Source: Diogma glabrata
Taxonomy: Eukaryota > Arthropoda > Insecta > Diptera > Cylindrotomidae
Assembly: GCA_963693315.1 (NCBI GenBank)
Contig: OY856188.1
Location: 100,228,915 to 100,292,914, forward strand
Direction of reading: 5' to 3'
DNA length: 64,000 bases
Under the pieces are notes generated by a model. The model did no database searches. It saw nothing but the letters and a program-made list of their open reading frames with translations, and was not told the DNA's origin. The translations under genes were made by a program, and so were the position numbers. Positions 50,690 through 59,849 of the stretch are shown here, one piece after another; the stretch's first letter is position 1, and the number at the start of each line of letters is the position of its first letter.

Positions 50690-51430
50690 CTACATGTTTC
50701 CGCTAAACGTTTTACAGCTCTTTCGAGAGCAATGACATTATAAAATATTGCGCAATATGTGCCATATGTTATTGGATTTATTGTTTAGTTATCTGGTTTA
50801 AAATATATCGGTGACGTACATGGGCCCCAAAAGCTGACCATTATGTTCTCACACTAATTGAAATCATTTTCATAAGTTCCATCAAAATCACTGCAATATT
50901 GTAGGCTGTTTAGTGTGGATATAAAGACACTGAAAATGTCAAAAAAATTTGTATTGTAAATGAAAAACAGGAATTTGGCATGCTATACTATGTACATACT
51001 TGCTTGTAAATCAAAAAAATCGCATATTGTATGGTAGACACTCGTAACCCTCTGTACAATGTAAACCAAAAGCTAATAAAATCTTTCTAATATTGATTGA
51101 ATCCTTTTACCAACGTTTTATGAAAATTGATTTGTATACTATAAACTATAGTAAAATAGTAGGGATAAACGCCTTAAAATAATTAAAAAAAAAACTTTTT
51201 AACCGGAAGCGACAAACTTGTACAAAGAAATATTGGAAACAGTATACTAAAACCTATATACCAAGTCTCAACGCAATTGAAATTCAGAAGTTATTGAAAA
51301 TTCAAGGAAACAGGTGCTAGAGAGACCCGCGCCATCTTGTCCAATTTTGAGATAAAATTTTGAGCCAAATTTTCCATTGTCAAGTAATCCCAGCTTATAT
51401 ACCAAAGTTTCACCAAGATCTCGCGTGTTT
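50690..51430 (-). repeat. Repeats downstream of the old gypsy integrase
   Basis: On the plus strand: GCTGACCATTATGTTCTCAC, TATTGTAGGCTGTTTAGTGT, GTATGGTAGACACTCGTAAC, GGATAAACGCCTTAAAAT, TTTTAACCGGAAGCGACAAA and CAGAAATATTGG-like blocks. These recur in the same order at 59.85-61.0 kb. Read on the minus strand they directly follow the integrase of the older gypsy element, so they probably belong to its 3' untranslated region. Confidence 0.55.
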
Positions 51431-52262
51431 TTGCTTATTAGATTTTTCCTTGCCTTCAGATAACGAATTTCCCGATTTCGTTGTCCTTTTGGGTCTCGGT
51501 TGTGGTCGGCGAGGTATATGACAGATTCAACCCCACAGTACGGTCTAAAATGAGATAAATGGAAAGAATATTCATTCGGTTTTACTGTTTCATCAATCAT
51601 ATAACACGTACAAGACTTTTGCAATTTTATCTTACATGGACCATACAAACGAAGAATAAATTTGGCAGTTACAGCCTTCTTCACACTTTTCAAACAATTT
51701 GTCTTTAACAACACACAATCACATTTGCGGAAAACAGTATGACTTTTTTTATATTTTAATAAATTGAATCGTGTTGTATATCCGTAAGAGTACGAAGTTG
51801 CAACCACATGTTAAATAGACCGTTGGACGCACATTTTACAGAACTCAACGCGAAGCGAATGGAAGCTATGGCAATGAGCAATTGCTCTTAGGAATTGCTC
51901 GAATGGAAGCTAATGGCAATGAGCAATTGTCTTTAACAACACACAATCACATTTGCGGAAAACGAAGTACTAAGATAGTTTATTGGGGTATAAATCTTGA
52001 TCTTGCCGCTCTATACGAATTAGCCTTGGCATGATACGGTCTCGTTTTTGTTCTATCCCCAAACAGTAAGTTAATGTTGCATAACCACAGAAATAAATTG
52101 ACCTCCATTATAAGAAGTTATGCGGCAGTGTAATACTTAGAGAAATACTCATTGAGCAATATAATGACTCATGAGCATTAAGAAATACTCATTGAGCACT
52201 ATCTTCCCCAATAAAAATGCATTTAAATAAATTATGTGATTCTAGTATTCTACTAGAGGACC
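51268..52262 (-). pseudogene. Older gypsy integrase, C-terminal part
   Basis: Minus-strand remains of a second, unrelated Ty3/gypsy element. From the insertion point down: FGPL, a degraded second-Asp region (NGGQFISVVMQ), then ASIRFALSSVKCASNGLF and LRTLTDIQHD, typical of this integrase group. An open stretch of ~179 codons follows, with CVLLKTNCLKSVKKAVTAKF, RLYGPCKI and YSFHLSHFRPYCG, the C-terminal SH3-like/GPY-F region. Several stops and frameshifts lie in the first part. GTCTTTAACAACACACAATC plus the next ~20 bp occurs twice (about 51,701 and 51,931), a local duplication. The last ~55 codons read into the downstream repeat. Confidence 0.75.
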
Positions 52263-52267
52263 AAAGA
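52263..52267 (+). other. Target-site duplication, left (AAAGA)
   Basis: AAAGA immediately before the 5' LTR is repeated immediately after the 3' LTR at 57,217-57,221. Five bp is normal for Ty3/gypsy integrases. Confidence 0.95.
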
Positions 52268-52452
52268 TGTAGTATATATCATTATAAAGCAATCAAGGGT
52301 TAATTTCCTATTATGATTTTATATTACCTGTTTGATGTCATATAAATTAAGTTACTGTTATATTATAAATGCTAAATGTTTATAAGTAAAAATTAAATAA
52401 AATGTTCAGTTGTCTGCTGCTCTCCAAATCATTTGTTTGTAATTATACTACA
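52268..52452 (+). repeat. 5' LTR
   Basis: 185 bp, TGTAGT...ACTACA, with TG..CA ends. An AATAAA polyadenylation signal is at 52,396-52,401. Identical to the 3' LTR. Confidence 0.95.
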
Positions 52453-52465
52453 TGGCGCTAAGGAC
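52453..52465 (+). promoter_or_regulatory. tRNA primer-binding site
   Basis: TGGCGCTAAGGAC starts directly after the LTR, the normal place for minus-strand priming. The first six bases fit tRNAs ending GCGCCA (Lys and Ser types). The remainder does not match either well enough for me to name the primer. Confidence 0.7.
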
Positions 52466-52638
52466 AAACCGAAAAAAAATATAAAAATAAGTTTGTTTTA
52501 TTCAAAGTTTTGGTGAAAAATTTATATTGTTTCTGTGTTTTTAAATAAACTAACTAAAGTGATAAACTATAATTAAATTATAAATTGTTAAATGTATCAT
52601 AATCGGATAGTGATTAATAGCAGAAAAGTGCAAATGTG

Positions 52639-55600
52639 ATGACTAGAAGTAAGTCTTCTTTAAACGAATCTAATAAAAGTATTAAATATCGTGGTCGTCC
52701 GCCCAAAACAAGAATAGTTACAGTGAATAGTAGTATGGCGGGCGATTATGTAAAAAAAGTAGATTGTCTTTTGTTGGAAGGAAATCTAGCAGAGAATTGG
52801 CGAATTTTTAAGCAAAACTATGATATCTTCAGCACGGCTATCGAAATTAATAAGAAAACGGAACCAGTCAAAATCGCAATTTTTCTAAATACAATTGGGG
52901 TTAATGCAGTAGAAGTTTTTAACACATTTAATATATCTGAAGAGAAGAAAACTAGTTATGAAGAAGTAATTGGTGCGTTTGAAAAGTTTTGTAAGCCACA
53001 AAAAAATGAAGTGTTTGAGACCTTCGTATTTAATTGTAGGAAACAAGCGGAAGGGGAACCATTTGATAGTTTTTTGATAGACATTAAAAAACTAGTTAAA
53101 AGTTGTGGGTTTGGCGTCCTGGAAGACCGCATGTTACGAGATCGAATTGTTTTTGGTGTAGCGGATCAGCAATTGCAAAAAAAGTTATTGGAAGTAGAAG
53201 ATCTAACTGTAAAATCAGCAATCGAGAAAGCACGTGCAACAGAAATAATTAAAAACCAAACCAAAGAAATGCAGAAATCAACCGTTACAATAGACGCCGT
53301 AAATAAAGATAAGTATTCAAACAAAAGTGAAGAAAATACGAATGGGGAAAGTAGTTGTAATAATTTAGAAAAAAATCGAAATATAAATCATAGAAGTTAT
53401 TATAATAATTTAAACAATAATTTGAGTAAAACTAATTTTAATTTTAATAACAGGTATAATCAGCAAGGGAATCGAAATTTTACCAATACAGCAAGGTCAT
53501 TCAACAGATGTAATTTTTGTTTTCAAAGTCATGCTCGTGGTAGTTGTCCCGCATTTGGGAAAAAATGCAACAATTGTGGAAATTTAAATCATTTTGCTAT
53601 TAGTTGTTCAAAAAATAAGGTACGTGGGTTAAATACAATAAATTTTAGCGAAAACGATAATTTTGTAATAGATGTAGTGGAAAGTAGTGAAATAAGAAGT
53701 GAATCAGCTTGGTATCAAACAATACGAATTCAAGATCGTCTTATTAATTTTAAATTAGATACTGGTGCTGAAGCTAACGTACTTCCATTAAAATTTATCA
53801 GTAAATTAAAAAACGTTAAAATTGAGAAAACTTCTGCTACATTAGAAGCATATGGAGGAACCAAATTAGATACGATAGGAATGATAGATTTACTGTGCGT
53901 AGTACAAAATGAAATTTCTATACAGTCGTTTATAATTGTGAATAATGAGACCACACCAATCTTAGGGCTTAACGGTTGTGTTGAATTAGGACTTGTTAAA
54001 CGGATTAATAATTTAAAAATAGACTCAAAAAATAAATTTATTATACAAAATAAAGATATTTTCGAAGGTTTAGGATGCTTTGTAAAGGATTACGAAATTG
54101 AATTACGAACGGATGCAAACCCGGTTATTAAGCCGGCTCGAAGAATTCCACTGGCTTTAAATGAACCTCTGAAATTAGAATTACAAAAATTAGTGAATAG
54201 GGGAATTATTACCAAGGTTAACGAGCCTACCGATTGGAGCTCAAATTTGGTAATAGTTGAGAAAAGAAACAAAAGCATACGCGTTTGCTTAGATCCGAAG
54301 GAACTAAATTTGGCTATAAAATCTGCAACTCATCTTATTCCATCATTTGATGAAATATTAACAAAGATTGCAGATAAAAAATATTTCACAGTCTTAGATC
54401 TGAAAGACGGATATTGGCAAGTCGGGCTTACTGAAACCTCTAGTAAGCTGTGTACTTTCAATACACCCCTAGGAACTTATCGTTTCTTGAGATTGCCGTT
54501 CGGTATTAAGACGGCCCCTGAAATTTTTCAAAAGTTTAATGAAGAAAATTTTTCTGATATATCTGGAGTTGAGGTATATCTGGATGATCTCTTGATTTCG
54601 GCTAAAACTAAAGAAGAACATGACAAAATTTTAAATATGGTAGTGGAACGTGCTAGGGAGAAGAACATTAAGTTTAATAAAGAAAAATTACAATTTTGCG
54701 TTGACAAAGTCAAATATTTAGGACACATAATCTCGAGTGAAGGAGTTTCATGTGACCCGGAACGCACAAAATCAATCGAACAGTTGAAGGTTCCAAAAAC
54801 AAAAACTGAACTACAACGAATATTAGGAATGATAAATTATATAAGATCCTTCGTTCCAAATTTAGCAGATTTGTCTAAACCGCTTCGCGAGTTGTTGAAG
54901 AAGGACGTGCTATTTCAATGGCTTCCCAGCCACACAGAGTGCTTAAACGAAATTAAAAAACTCATTTCAAATACCCCAATCTTAAAAACATTCGACTCTA
55001 CGAAAGAGATACTAATTCAGGCCGATGCGTCTAAAGATGGGTTAGGATGTTGCCTTATGCAACAAGGAAAACCAGTTTGTTTTGGATCGCGAAGTTTAAC
55101 AGAAACGGAGAAAAACTATGCCCAAGTGGAAAAAGAATTACTAGCTATAGTTTTTGCCTGTAAAAAATTTCACCAGCTAATCTACGGTCGTGCAATAAAT
55201 GTACAAACGGATCATAAACCGCTATTAGGGGTGTTAACGAAAGAAATTAACAAAATATCCAATTCAAGATTACGGCGAATGAAATTACGCTTATTAAACT
55301 ATAATCTAAACATAACATATATTCCCGGAAAATATTTATTCGTTGCAGATCTCTTATCAAGAAATTTTGATAAAGATGAAAAAGGAAGCGAGATCGTGGA
55401 TCTTAATGAGGTAGTTCATTCTGTGAACATCAGTAATGAAAAAAAAAATAGATTTATTGAGGAAATTGAAAAAGATTCGGTTCTTAGTGAATTAAAAATG
55501 ACTTTGATCAATGGTTGGCCCAATGACAAACGTAAACTGAATGAAGCAATCAAATCATATTGGAAATTGAGAGATGAAATATTTTTAGAAGATAATTTAT

Positions 55601-56550
55601 TATTCTTAAATGATAGAATTATAGTCCCTATTACAATGCGAGCTGAAATTCTAAATCTCTTGCACAAACCTCATTTAGGAATAGAAAAAACTAAAGCTAG
55701 AGCTAGAAGTTCTGTGTACTGGCCCGGAATTAATGAGGCAATCGAAGATAAAGTTTCAAAATGCACAATTTGTCAAAAATATAGAAACAGTAATATAAAG
55801 GAACCTATGCTATCCCATGAAATGCCTGATTTACCGTATTTTAAAATTGTTATGGACATAATGGAAGTTGGAAGCGTTATCTATTTAGTTATAATGGATT
55901 ATTACTCAAAATATTTAGATATAGTTCAGTTAAAAAATAAGACCGCTAGTGAAATCATTTTGAAGTTGAAGAATTGTTTTTGTGTTCATGGAATTCCAAG
56001 GCAAATTTTGGCAGACAATATGCCATTCGGGTCTTTTCATTTTAGAAAATTTTGCGAAACCTATGATATTGAAATGTTTACGAGCAGTCCAAATTATCCG
56101 CAATCAAACGGATTAGCTGAACGGGCTGTGCAAATTGCCAAAAAGATGGTACTTAAATGTAAAGATGAAAATAAAGAGCTGTGGGTCGCATTGCTAGAGT
56201 ACAGAAATACACCATTAAAAGATTTAAATATTTCTCCAGTTGAACTGTTAATGAATAGAAGAACTCGAACTCTGGTCCCAGAAAAGTATGAAAATTATAG
56301 ATCCCGTTATTTTCCTAATTTTAAAAAAAACTTTGAACTCCGAAACAGTCGTAATAAATACTACTATGATAGAACTAGTAAGATGCGAGGTGACTTTTGT
56401 GAAAACGAAATAGTTTGGGTAAAACAGGGAAGATTTTGGGTTAAAGCACAAATTAATAGGTTAGATGAAGCACCAAGATCTTATTGGGTGGAACTGGAAG
56501 ACGGAAGTGTATATCGACGAAACTCAAGCGTGATTCGTAAACTCAATTAA
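52639..56550 (+). CDS. gag-pol: Gag-Pol polyprotein, single ORF
   Basis: 1303 residues from ATG 52,639 (an out-of-phase ATG-TGA sits just before it). Gag is N-terminal and ends with two zinc knuckles, C-x2-C-x3-H-x4-C and C-x2-C-x4-H-x4-C, residues about 291-323. The aspartic protease has LDTGAEANVLP (Asp ~374). The reverse transcriptase has FTVLDLKDGYWQV, LPFGIKTAPEIF and the catalytic YLDD (~647-650). RNase H has QADASKDGLG (~796) and TDHKPL. The integrase HHCC finger starts HKPHLG (~1009) and ends CTICQ. The catalytic triad is Asp ~1073, Asp ~1126 (ADNMPFGS) and Glu ~1161 (NGLAER). No stop or shift separates gag from pol, so both are made as one chain and cut by the protease. All catalytic residues are present, so it may be active. 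Confidence 0.95.
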   Translation: MTRSKSSLNESNKSIKYRGRPPKTRIVTVNSSMAGDYVKKVDCLLLEGNLAENWRIFKQNYDIFSTAIEINKKTEPVKIAIFLNTIGVNAVEVFNTFNISEEKKTSYEEVIGAFEKFCKPQKNEVFETFVFNCRKQAEGEPFDSFLIDIKKLVKSCGFGVLEDRMLRDRIVFGVADQQLQKKLLEVEDLTVKSAIEKARATEIIKNQTKEMQKSTVTIDAVNKDKYSNKSEENTNGESSCNNLEKNRNINHRSYYNNLNNNLSKTNFNFNNRYNQQGNRNFTNTARSFNRCNFCFQSHARGSCPAFGKKCNNCGNLNHFAISCSKNKVRGLNTINFSENDNFVIDVVESSEIRSESAWYQTIRIQDRLINFKLDTGAEANVLPLKFISKLKNVKIEKTSATLEAYGGTKLDTIGMIDLLCVVQNEISIQSFIIVNNETTPILGLNGCVELGLVKRINNLKIDSKNKFIIQNKDIFEGLGCFVKDYEIELRTDANPVIKPARRIPLALNEPLKLELQKLVNRGIITKVNEPTDWSSNLVIVEKRNKSIRVCLDPKELNLAIKSATHLIPSFDEILTKIADKKYFTVLDLKDGYWQVGLTETSSKLCTFNTPLGTYRFLRLPFGIKTAPEIFQKFNEENFSDISGVEVYLDDLLISAKTKEEHDKILNMVVERAREKNIKFNKEKLQFCVDKVKYLGHIISSEGVSCDPERTKSIEQLKVPKTKTELQRILGMINYIRSFVPNLADLSKPLRELLKKDVLFQWLPSHTECLNEIKKLISNTPILKTFDSTKEILIQADASKDGLGCCLMQQGKPVCFGSRSLTETEKNYAQVEKELLAIVFACKKFHQLIYGRAINVQTDHKPLLGVLTKEINKISNSRLRRMKLRLLNYNLNITYIPGKYLFVADLLSRNFDKDEKGSEIVDLNEVVHSVNISNEKKNRFIEEIEKDSVLSELKMTLINGWPNDKRKLNEAIKSYWKLRDEIFLEDNLLFLNDRIIVPITMRAEILNLLHKPHLGIEKTKARARSSVYWPGINEAIEDKVSKCTICQKYRNSNIKEPMLSHEMPDLPYFKIVMDIMEVGSVIYLVIMDYYSKYLDIVQLKNKTASEIILKLKNCFCVHGIPRQILADNMPFGSFHFRKFCETYDIEMFTSSPNYPQSNGLAERAVQIAKKMVLKCKDENKELWVALLEYRNTPLKDLNISPVELLMNRRTRTLVPEKYENYRSRYFPNFKKNFELRNSRNKYYYDRTSKMRGDFCENEIVWVKQGRFWVKAQINRLDEAPRSYWVELEDGSVYRRNSSVIRKLN

Positions 56551-57018
56551 TTTAAAAAAAAATTATTAAAGTAATATTAAAAATAAAAACAAAATGATTT
56601 AAATTTTCTACAATGAAGCACATTTATATTAATCAATATTTTTATAATTTTATTAATAAAATACAAATTTTTTTGTTTAGCACAAATTGGTAAAGTTGAA
56701 TGATTTGATTCCTTTCGTTTAGGTCTTCTGATACATTTTGTTAAAAAAAAATTTTTTTCTGTAATAGGTATTGATACTATGTATGTATGACTAATAAATA
56801 CAATTTAGTGATAGTAAAATTATTTATAAATTTAAGATACATTCAATAAAACTTTCTTGTAAAGGGATGAGTAAATGTAAAGTAAAATAGAGTTTAGTAA
56901 AGTAAAAATAAATAAAAATTACATGCATATTTTTTGAGACTCGTTCCTAATATTTTTGAAATTATTAACTTAGTTATATTTATTTAATTTTATCAAATGT
57001 AATTTTAAGATGACTGTT
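56551..57018 (+). other. 3' untranslated region of the retrotransposon
   Basis: AT-rich, between the gag-pol stop and the polypurine tract. No second ORF, so no envelope gene. Confidence 0.7.
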
Positions 57019-57031
57019 AAAGAAAGGAAGA
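57019..57031 (+). promoter_or_regulatory. Polypurine tract
   Basis: AAAGAAAGGAAGA, 13 uninterrupted purines ending at the 3' LTR. This is the expected plus-strand primer. Confidence 0.9.
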
Positions 57032-57216
57032 TGTAGTATATATCATTATAAAGCAATCAAGGGTTAATTTCCTATTATGATTTTATATTACCTGTTTGAT
57101 GTCATATAAATTAAGTTACTGTTATATTATAAATGCTAAATGTTTATAAGTAAAAATTAAATAAAATGTTCAGTTGTCTGCTGCTCTCCAAATCATTTGT
57201 TTGTAATTATACTACA
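57032..57216 (+). repeat. 3' LTR
   Basis: Identical to 52,268-52,452 along all 185 bp. Confidence 0.95.
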
Positions 57217-57221
57217 AAAGA
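57217..57221 (+). other. Target-site duplication, right (AAAGA)
   Basis: Second copy of the 5-bp duplication. Confidence 0.95.
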
Positions 57222-57560
57222 GATCCATTGATATGATTTCAAATCGCTGCGCCATTATCGGAGTTTGCAATAACCCAGACGGTTCAAGGTTTGACTCTAT
57301 ATTTTCGACGTTCTCCACATGTTTGCACGTAGTTGATAACATGCCTTCGCATACCTATAGCCAGTAATTTTTTTTATTTTGTCTATTGTACGAACTACAG
57401 TCTTCAGCATAATGATCCGCAGTTGGAGAATTATTCTATACTCTTTCAAAAGTTCTGCTTGAGGATGTTTTGGAAAAACTATTTGAGCTTCCTCAGAAAG
57501 GCGGTCCTTAAAATATATCGTTAAATAGTGCTCCACCTTCCATTACGTATTCTCTTCGAG
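57217..57560 (-). pseudogene. Older gypsy integrase, N-terminal part
   Basis: Minus-strand counterpart of 51,268-52,262. It reads EEAQIVFPKHPQAELLKEY, a damaged NNSPTADHYAED (the zinc-finger HH half), a degraded Cys half, then EPSGLLQTPIMAQRFEIISM ending with DLF at the target duplication. The next residues of this motif (GPL) are on the other side of the young retrotransposon, in the same frame once the insert and one AAAGA are left out. Frameshifts and stops show the old copy was dead, most probably before being split. Confidence 0.75.
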
Positions 57561-58150
57561 TATAAAATATAAATGCTTAACTCACGATCGTTTTTTTTCT
57601 TCAAAAGACTCAATTATCTTCTCGACATTCTCGCCTTTTCATTGATTACTGCTGAACCTTTTTGGAACCGTAGGCATATCAAAATTTATCGAACAAATAC
57701 CACACCCAGCTCTTTCACTATAAGGAGGTTTAGAAAGCGTGCCACCACATTGCGATTGACCCAAGTAACAAACTTCCTGGACTGTTACCTGGCTCGAACA
57801 GGGTACCAATCAGGTATGTCTTAGTTCGATTGGGCCATGATAACGAGGGTAACGCTTTTAGCCAAACTGGATAGTTGAATCACACTCTGACAAGTTTACC
57901 ATAAAAAATTAAATAGGACAAACCTTAGTATGGTATTTTGTATCAGGCCCTGATCAGATTGCCCAACTATAGGGGTCAAATACGAATACCAAATCAATGC
58001 CAGATATATTCAAATAAGGTATTCTATAGAAGTATTCTAAATCAGGCCCGGAACAGGACCACAGCAGATTGCCCTAATAGGGCTTTCCTTTTCTGGTCCT
58101 GATCCCGCCCTGGCTGTATTTAGGTTTTTCCTAACTAATTTCTGCTCGGG
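57561..58150. other. No clear gene; repeat-like GC-richer stretch
   Basis: 57,561-57,850 may be more of the old gypsy element (minus strand), but I cannot identify a domain. 57,930-58,140 has CCTGATCAGATTGCCC, AGGACC..GGTCCT and AATCAGGCCCGGAACAGGAC, which look like a dispersed repeat with small inverted motifs. Confidence 0.35.
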
Positions 58151-58215
58151 TAGCTTGGATGGGTAAAGTCCATCGATCTAATCAATCGATCGAACACGGC
58201 AAAGAAAACAACATA

Positions 58216-58288
58216 GCCCGGCTAGTTCAGCCGGTAGAGTATGAGACTCTTAATATCAGGGTCGTGGGTTCAAGCCCCACGTTGGGCG
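58216..58288 (+). tRNA. tRNA-Lys (anticodon CTT), possibly a pseudogene
   Basis: 73 nt. Acceptor stem GCCCGGC/GTTGGGC (with the usual G-U pairs) and discriminator G. D arm GTTC...GAGT (two wobbles). Anticodon loop CTCTTAA giving CTT. T arm GTGGG/CCCAC with TTCAAGC. A box TAGTTCAGCCGG and B box GGTTCAAGCCC fit pol III consensus, and TTTTT follows 5 bases after the end as a terminator. The anticodon stem TGAGA/TATCA has one mismatch (G opposite A), and the D stem is weak. Compared from memory with the usual animal tRNA-Lys(CTT), it differs at about five positions. It is either a decaying gene or the head of a SINE. Confidence 0.75.
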
Positions 58289-58416
58289 CCATTTTTGTAA
58301 ATCACACTTCATTTTTGTTTGGGCAAACAATTTTGAACGAGATATTGTACTTCATCCCGATGTAACGACTCGCTGGAGCAGCATTAGGTATTGATATACG
58401 TTTGAGTCATAGATAG

Positions 58417-58677
58417 AAACAGAAACTGCTGTTCGAGATACATACTTTATTGGAATTTAAGGCAAATTTAGATTTGGTCGAGCATGTAGATTTGGATGTG
58501 TTAAAAGATTTATTAGAGGAAATAAGGCTTGTAAAACAAGCTAATGAAGATCTTAGCAGAGAACATTCAACAACGATAATCACTGACACAATATTAGAAT
58601 TCATGGTTGAGAAACTTTCTTTAATGAATAGTGAAATTAGCAAGAATTTGATGGATCGTGTTGAAAATTCGAACTGA
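58417..58677 (+). CDS. Acidic helical ORF, unrecognised
   Basis: An open frame of 86 codons after an in-frame TAG at 58,414, without a nearby ATG. The residues (DLVEHVDLDVLKDLLEEIRL, VKQANEDLSREHS, MVEKLSLMNSEISKNLMDRV) form charged amphipathic helices, unlike chance ORFs here. It could be a 3' exon (a CAG precedes the frame at about 58,422), a Gag fragment, or chance. I know no family match. Confidence 0.3.
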   Translation, partial: KQKLLFEIHTLLEFKANLDLVEHVDLDVLKDLLEEIRLVKQANEDLSREHSTTIITDTILEFMVEKLSLMNSEISKNLMDRVENSN

Positions 58678-59024
58678 TAAATGTTGGAATGAAGTTGTAA
58701 TTAATCTATTGCTCGTTCCTAAGAACTCTACGATTACTCCATCCAGAGCTTCTATCAATTTTGCAGGCCTGTTGGTATCTTGAGTTTTTGGCGTAAATGA
58801 TGTTGAAATTATTCAAACCACTATTAATAGTTCATACAAGTGCAATTTAACCTGTGCAAGAATAACTTAATGTTTTGCTTCAGAAAAATAAATCACTAGC
58901 AGTAATTTCTAGACATAAACAAACAAAACAAATTCAAGTGATGAAAGGCTAAATTTACTCTCTTTAAAACACAGGTCAACGTACAAAAAATTTATAGAAG
59001 CTTTTTGATGTAATGCCTTTTGAC
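58678..59024. other. No gene seen
   Basis: Spacer between the helical ORF and the LINE-tailed element. No feature supported. Confidence 0.4.
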
Positions 59025-59669
59025 CCGCATGGAGAGACCATTTTTTATTTGTAAATTATTTTTATTTTTGATCTACAGGTTTGAAAAATTTGCGTAATCC
59101 AGTCCCTGCTATTGACATACGAGCTAACGTGATGCATCACATACCACTGGCAATAGCACTGAGATATCACTAGCCAAGATCATACCTTAGGGGTGCTGTT
59201 GGATGAACCCTACTCAGTCAACGGTAGCACCCTCAATCTTAGCTATGAATTATTACTTGATGATGTCACGTTATTCCTTTCACAAAGAATGGAGCCTTCA
59301 TATAACTCTATGTATGGGCTTTAATCATGGGGAAGGAAATGCGTAGCATGATCAATGAATATACCATGCCACTGGCTGGATTATTGGCAACATTTTAGTT
59401 TTGTACCTGCAAATTGTTAAAACAAATTTGCTGCAGTTTACCTTTTATTTTAATTTTTTTTATCCTATCATGAAATATTGGCCTATGTCATATTTTGTAT
59501 AATGTGATACGATTTATTGTTTAGTTATTCCTTCTATAAAAAACGACAAATTTGCGTCCATCAACACCTAGAACGTATGTTGTTGTGAGACCTTGACCTT
59601 AAAAGGTTTTTATGTGTTGTTGTACCACATTTTGTAGTTCCTACTACACAACACATTTTATAAAAAAAA
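59025..59669 (+). mobile_element. Non-autonomous element with LINE tail (copy B)
   Basis: About 645 bp, the partner of 30,587-31,266: same CCGCATGGAG start, same CTGCTATTG...CAATAGCA stem, same order of blocks and same LINE-type tail ending CACAACACATTTTATAAAAA. Substitutions and small indels are spread evenly, so the two copies are old or came from different sources. No ORF. Confidence 0.7.
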
Positions 59670-59849
59670 TAGCTGACGCATAGGCTGACTTCATCACAGC
59701 TCTGGAAACATAGGGTTCTAGATATATAGTGAGCTAGTATACATCAAATACTTTAATTAAAGGCTAACCAATGTTATAGATTTCGCGTAGTTCTAATTAT
59801 AAAAATATTAAAGAAAGCAGTAGTATCCCAACAAACATAAATTCTGTTG

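Larger units (their letters stand above)
52268..57216 (+). mobile_element. Intact Ty3/gypsy LTR retrotransposon
   Basis: 4949 bp with 185-bp LTRs at both ends, a primer-binding site, one full gag-pol ORF, a polypurine tract and a 5-bp target duplication. The two LTRs read identically base for base, so insertion was very recent on an evolutionary scale. There is no envelope-like ORF. The integrase style (DNMPFGS box, NGLAER) is that of the K02A2.6-like elements common in invertebrates. I infer, without a tree, the Mag or a neighbouring lineage. It interrupts the integrase of an older antisense gypsy element. Confidence 0.95.

Noticed and set aside
53730..56451. Several minus-strand ORFs of 62-83 codons
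   Set aside because: They lie opposite the gag-pol gene and are shadows of it.
58159..58365. 68-codon ORF with the run VVGSSPTLGA
   Set aside because: This is the familiar false protein obtained by translating a tRNA gene.
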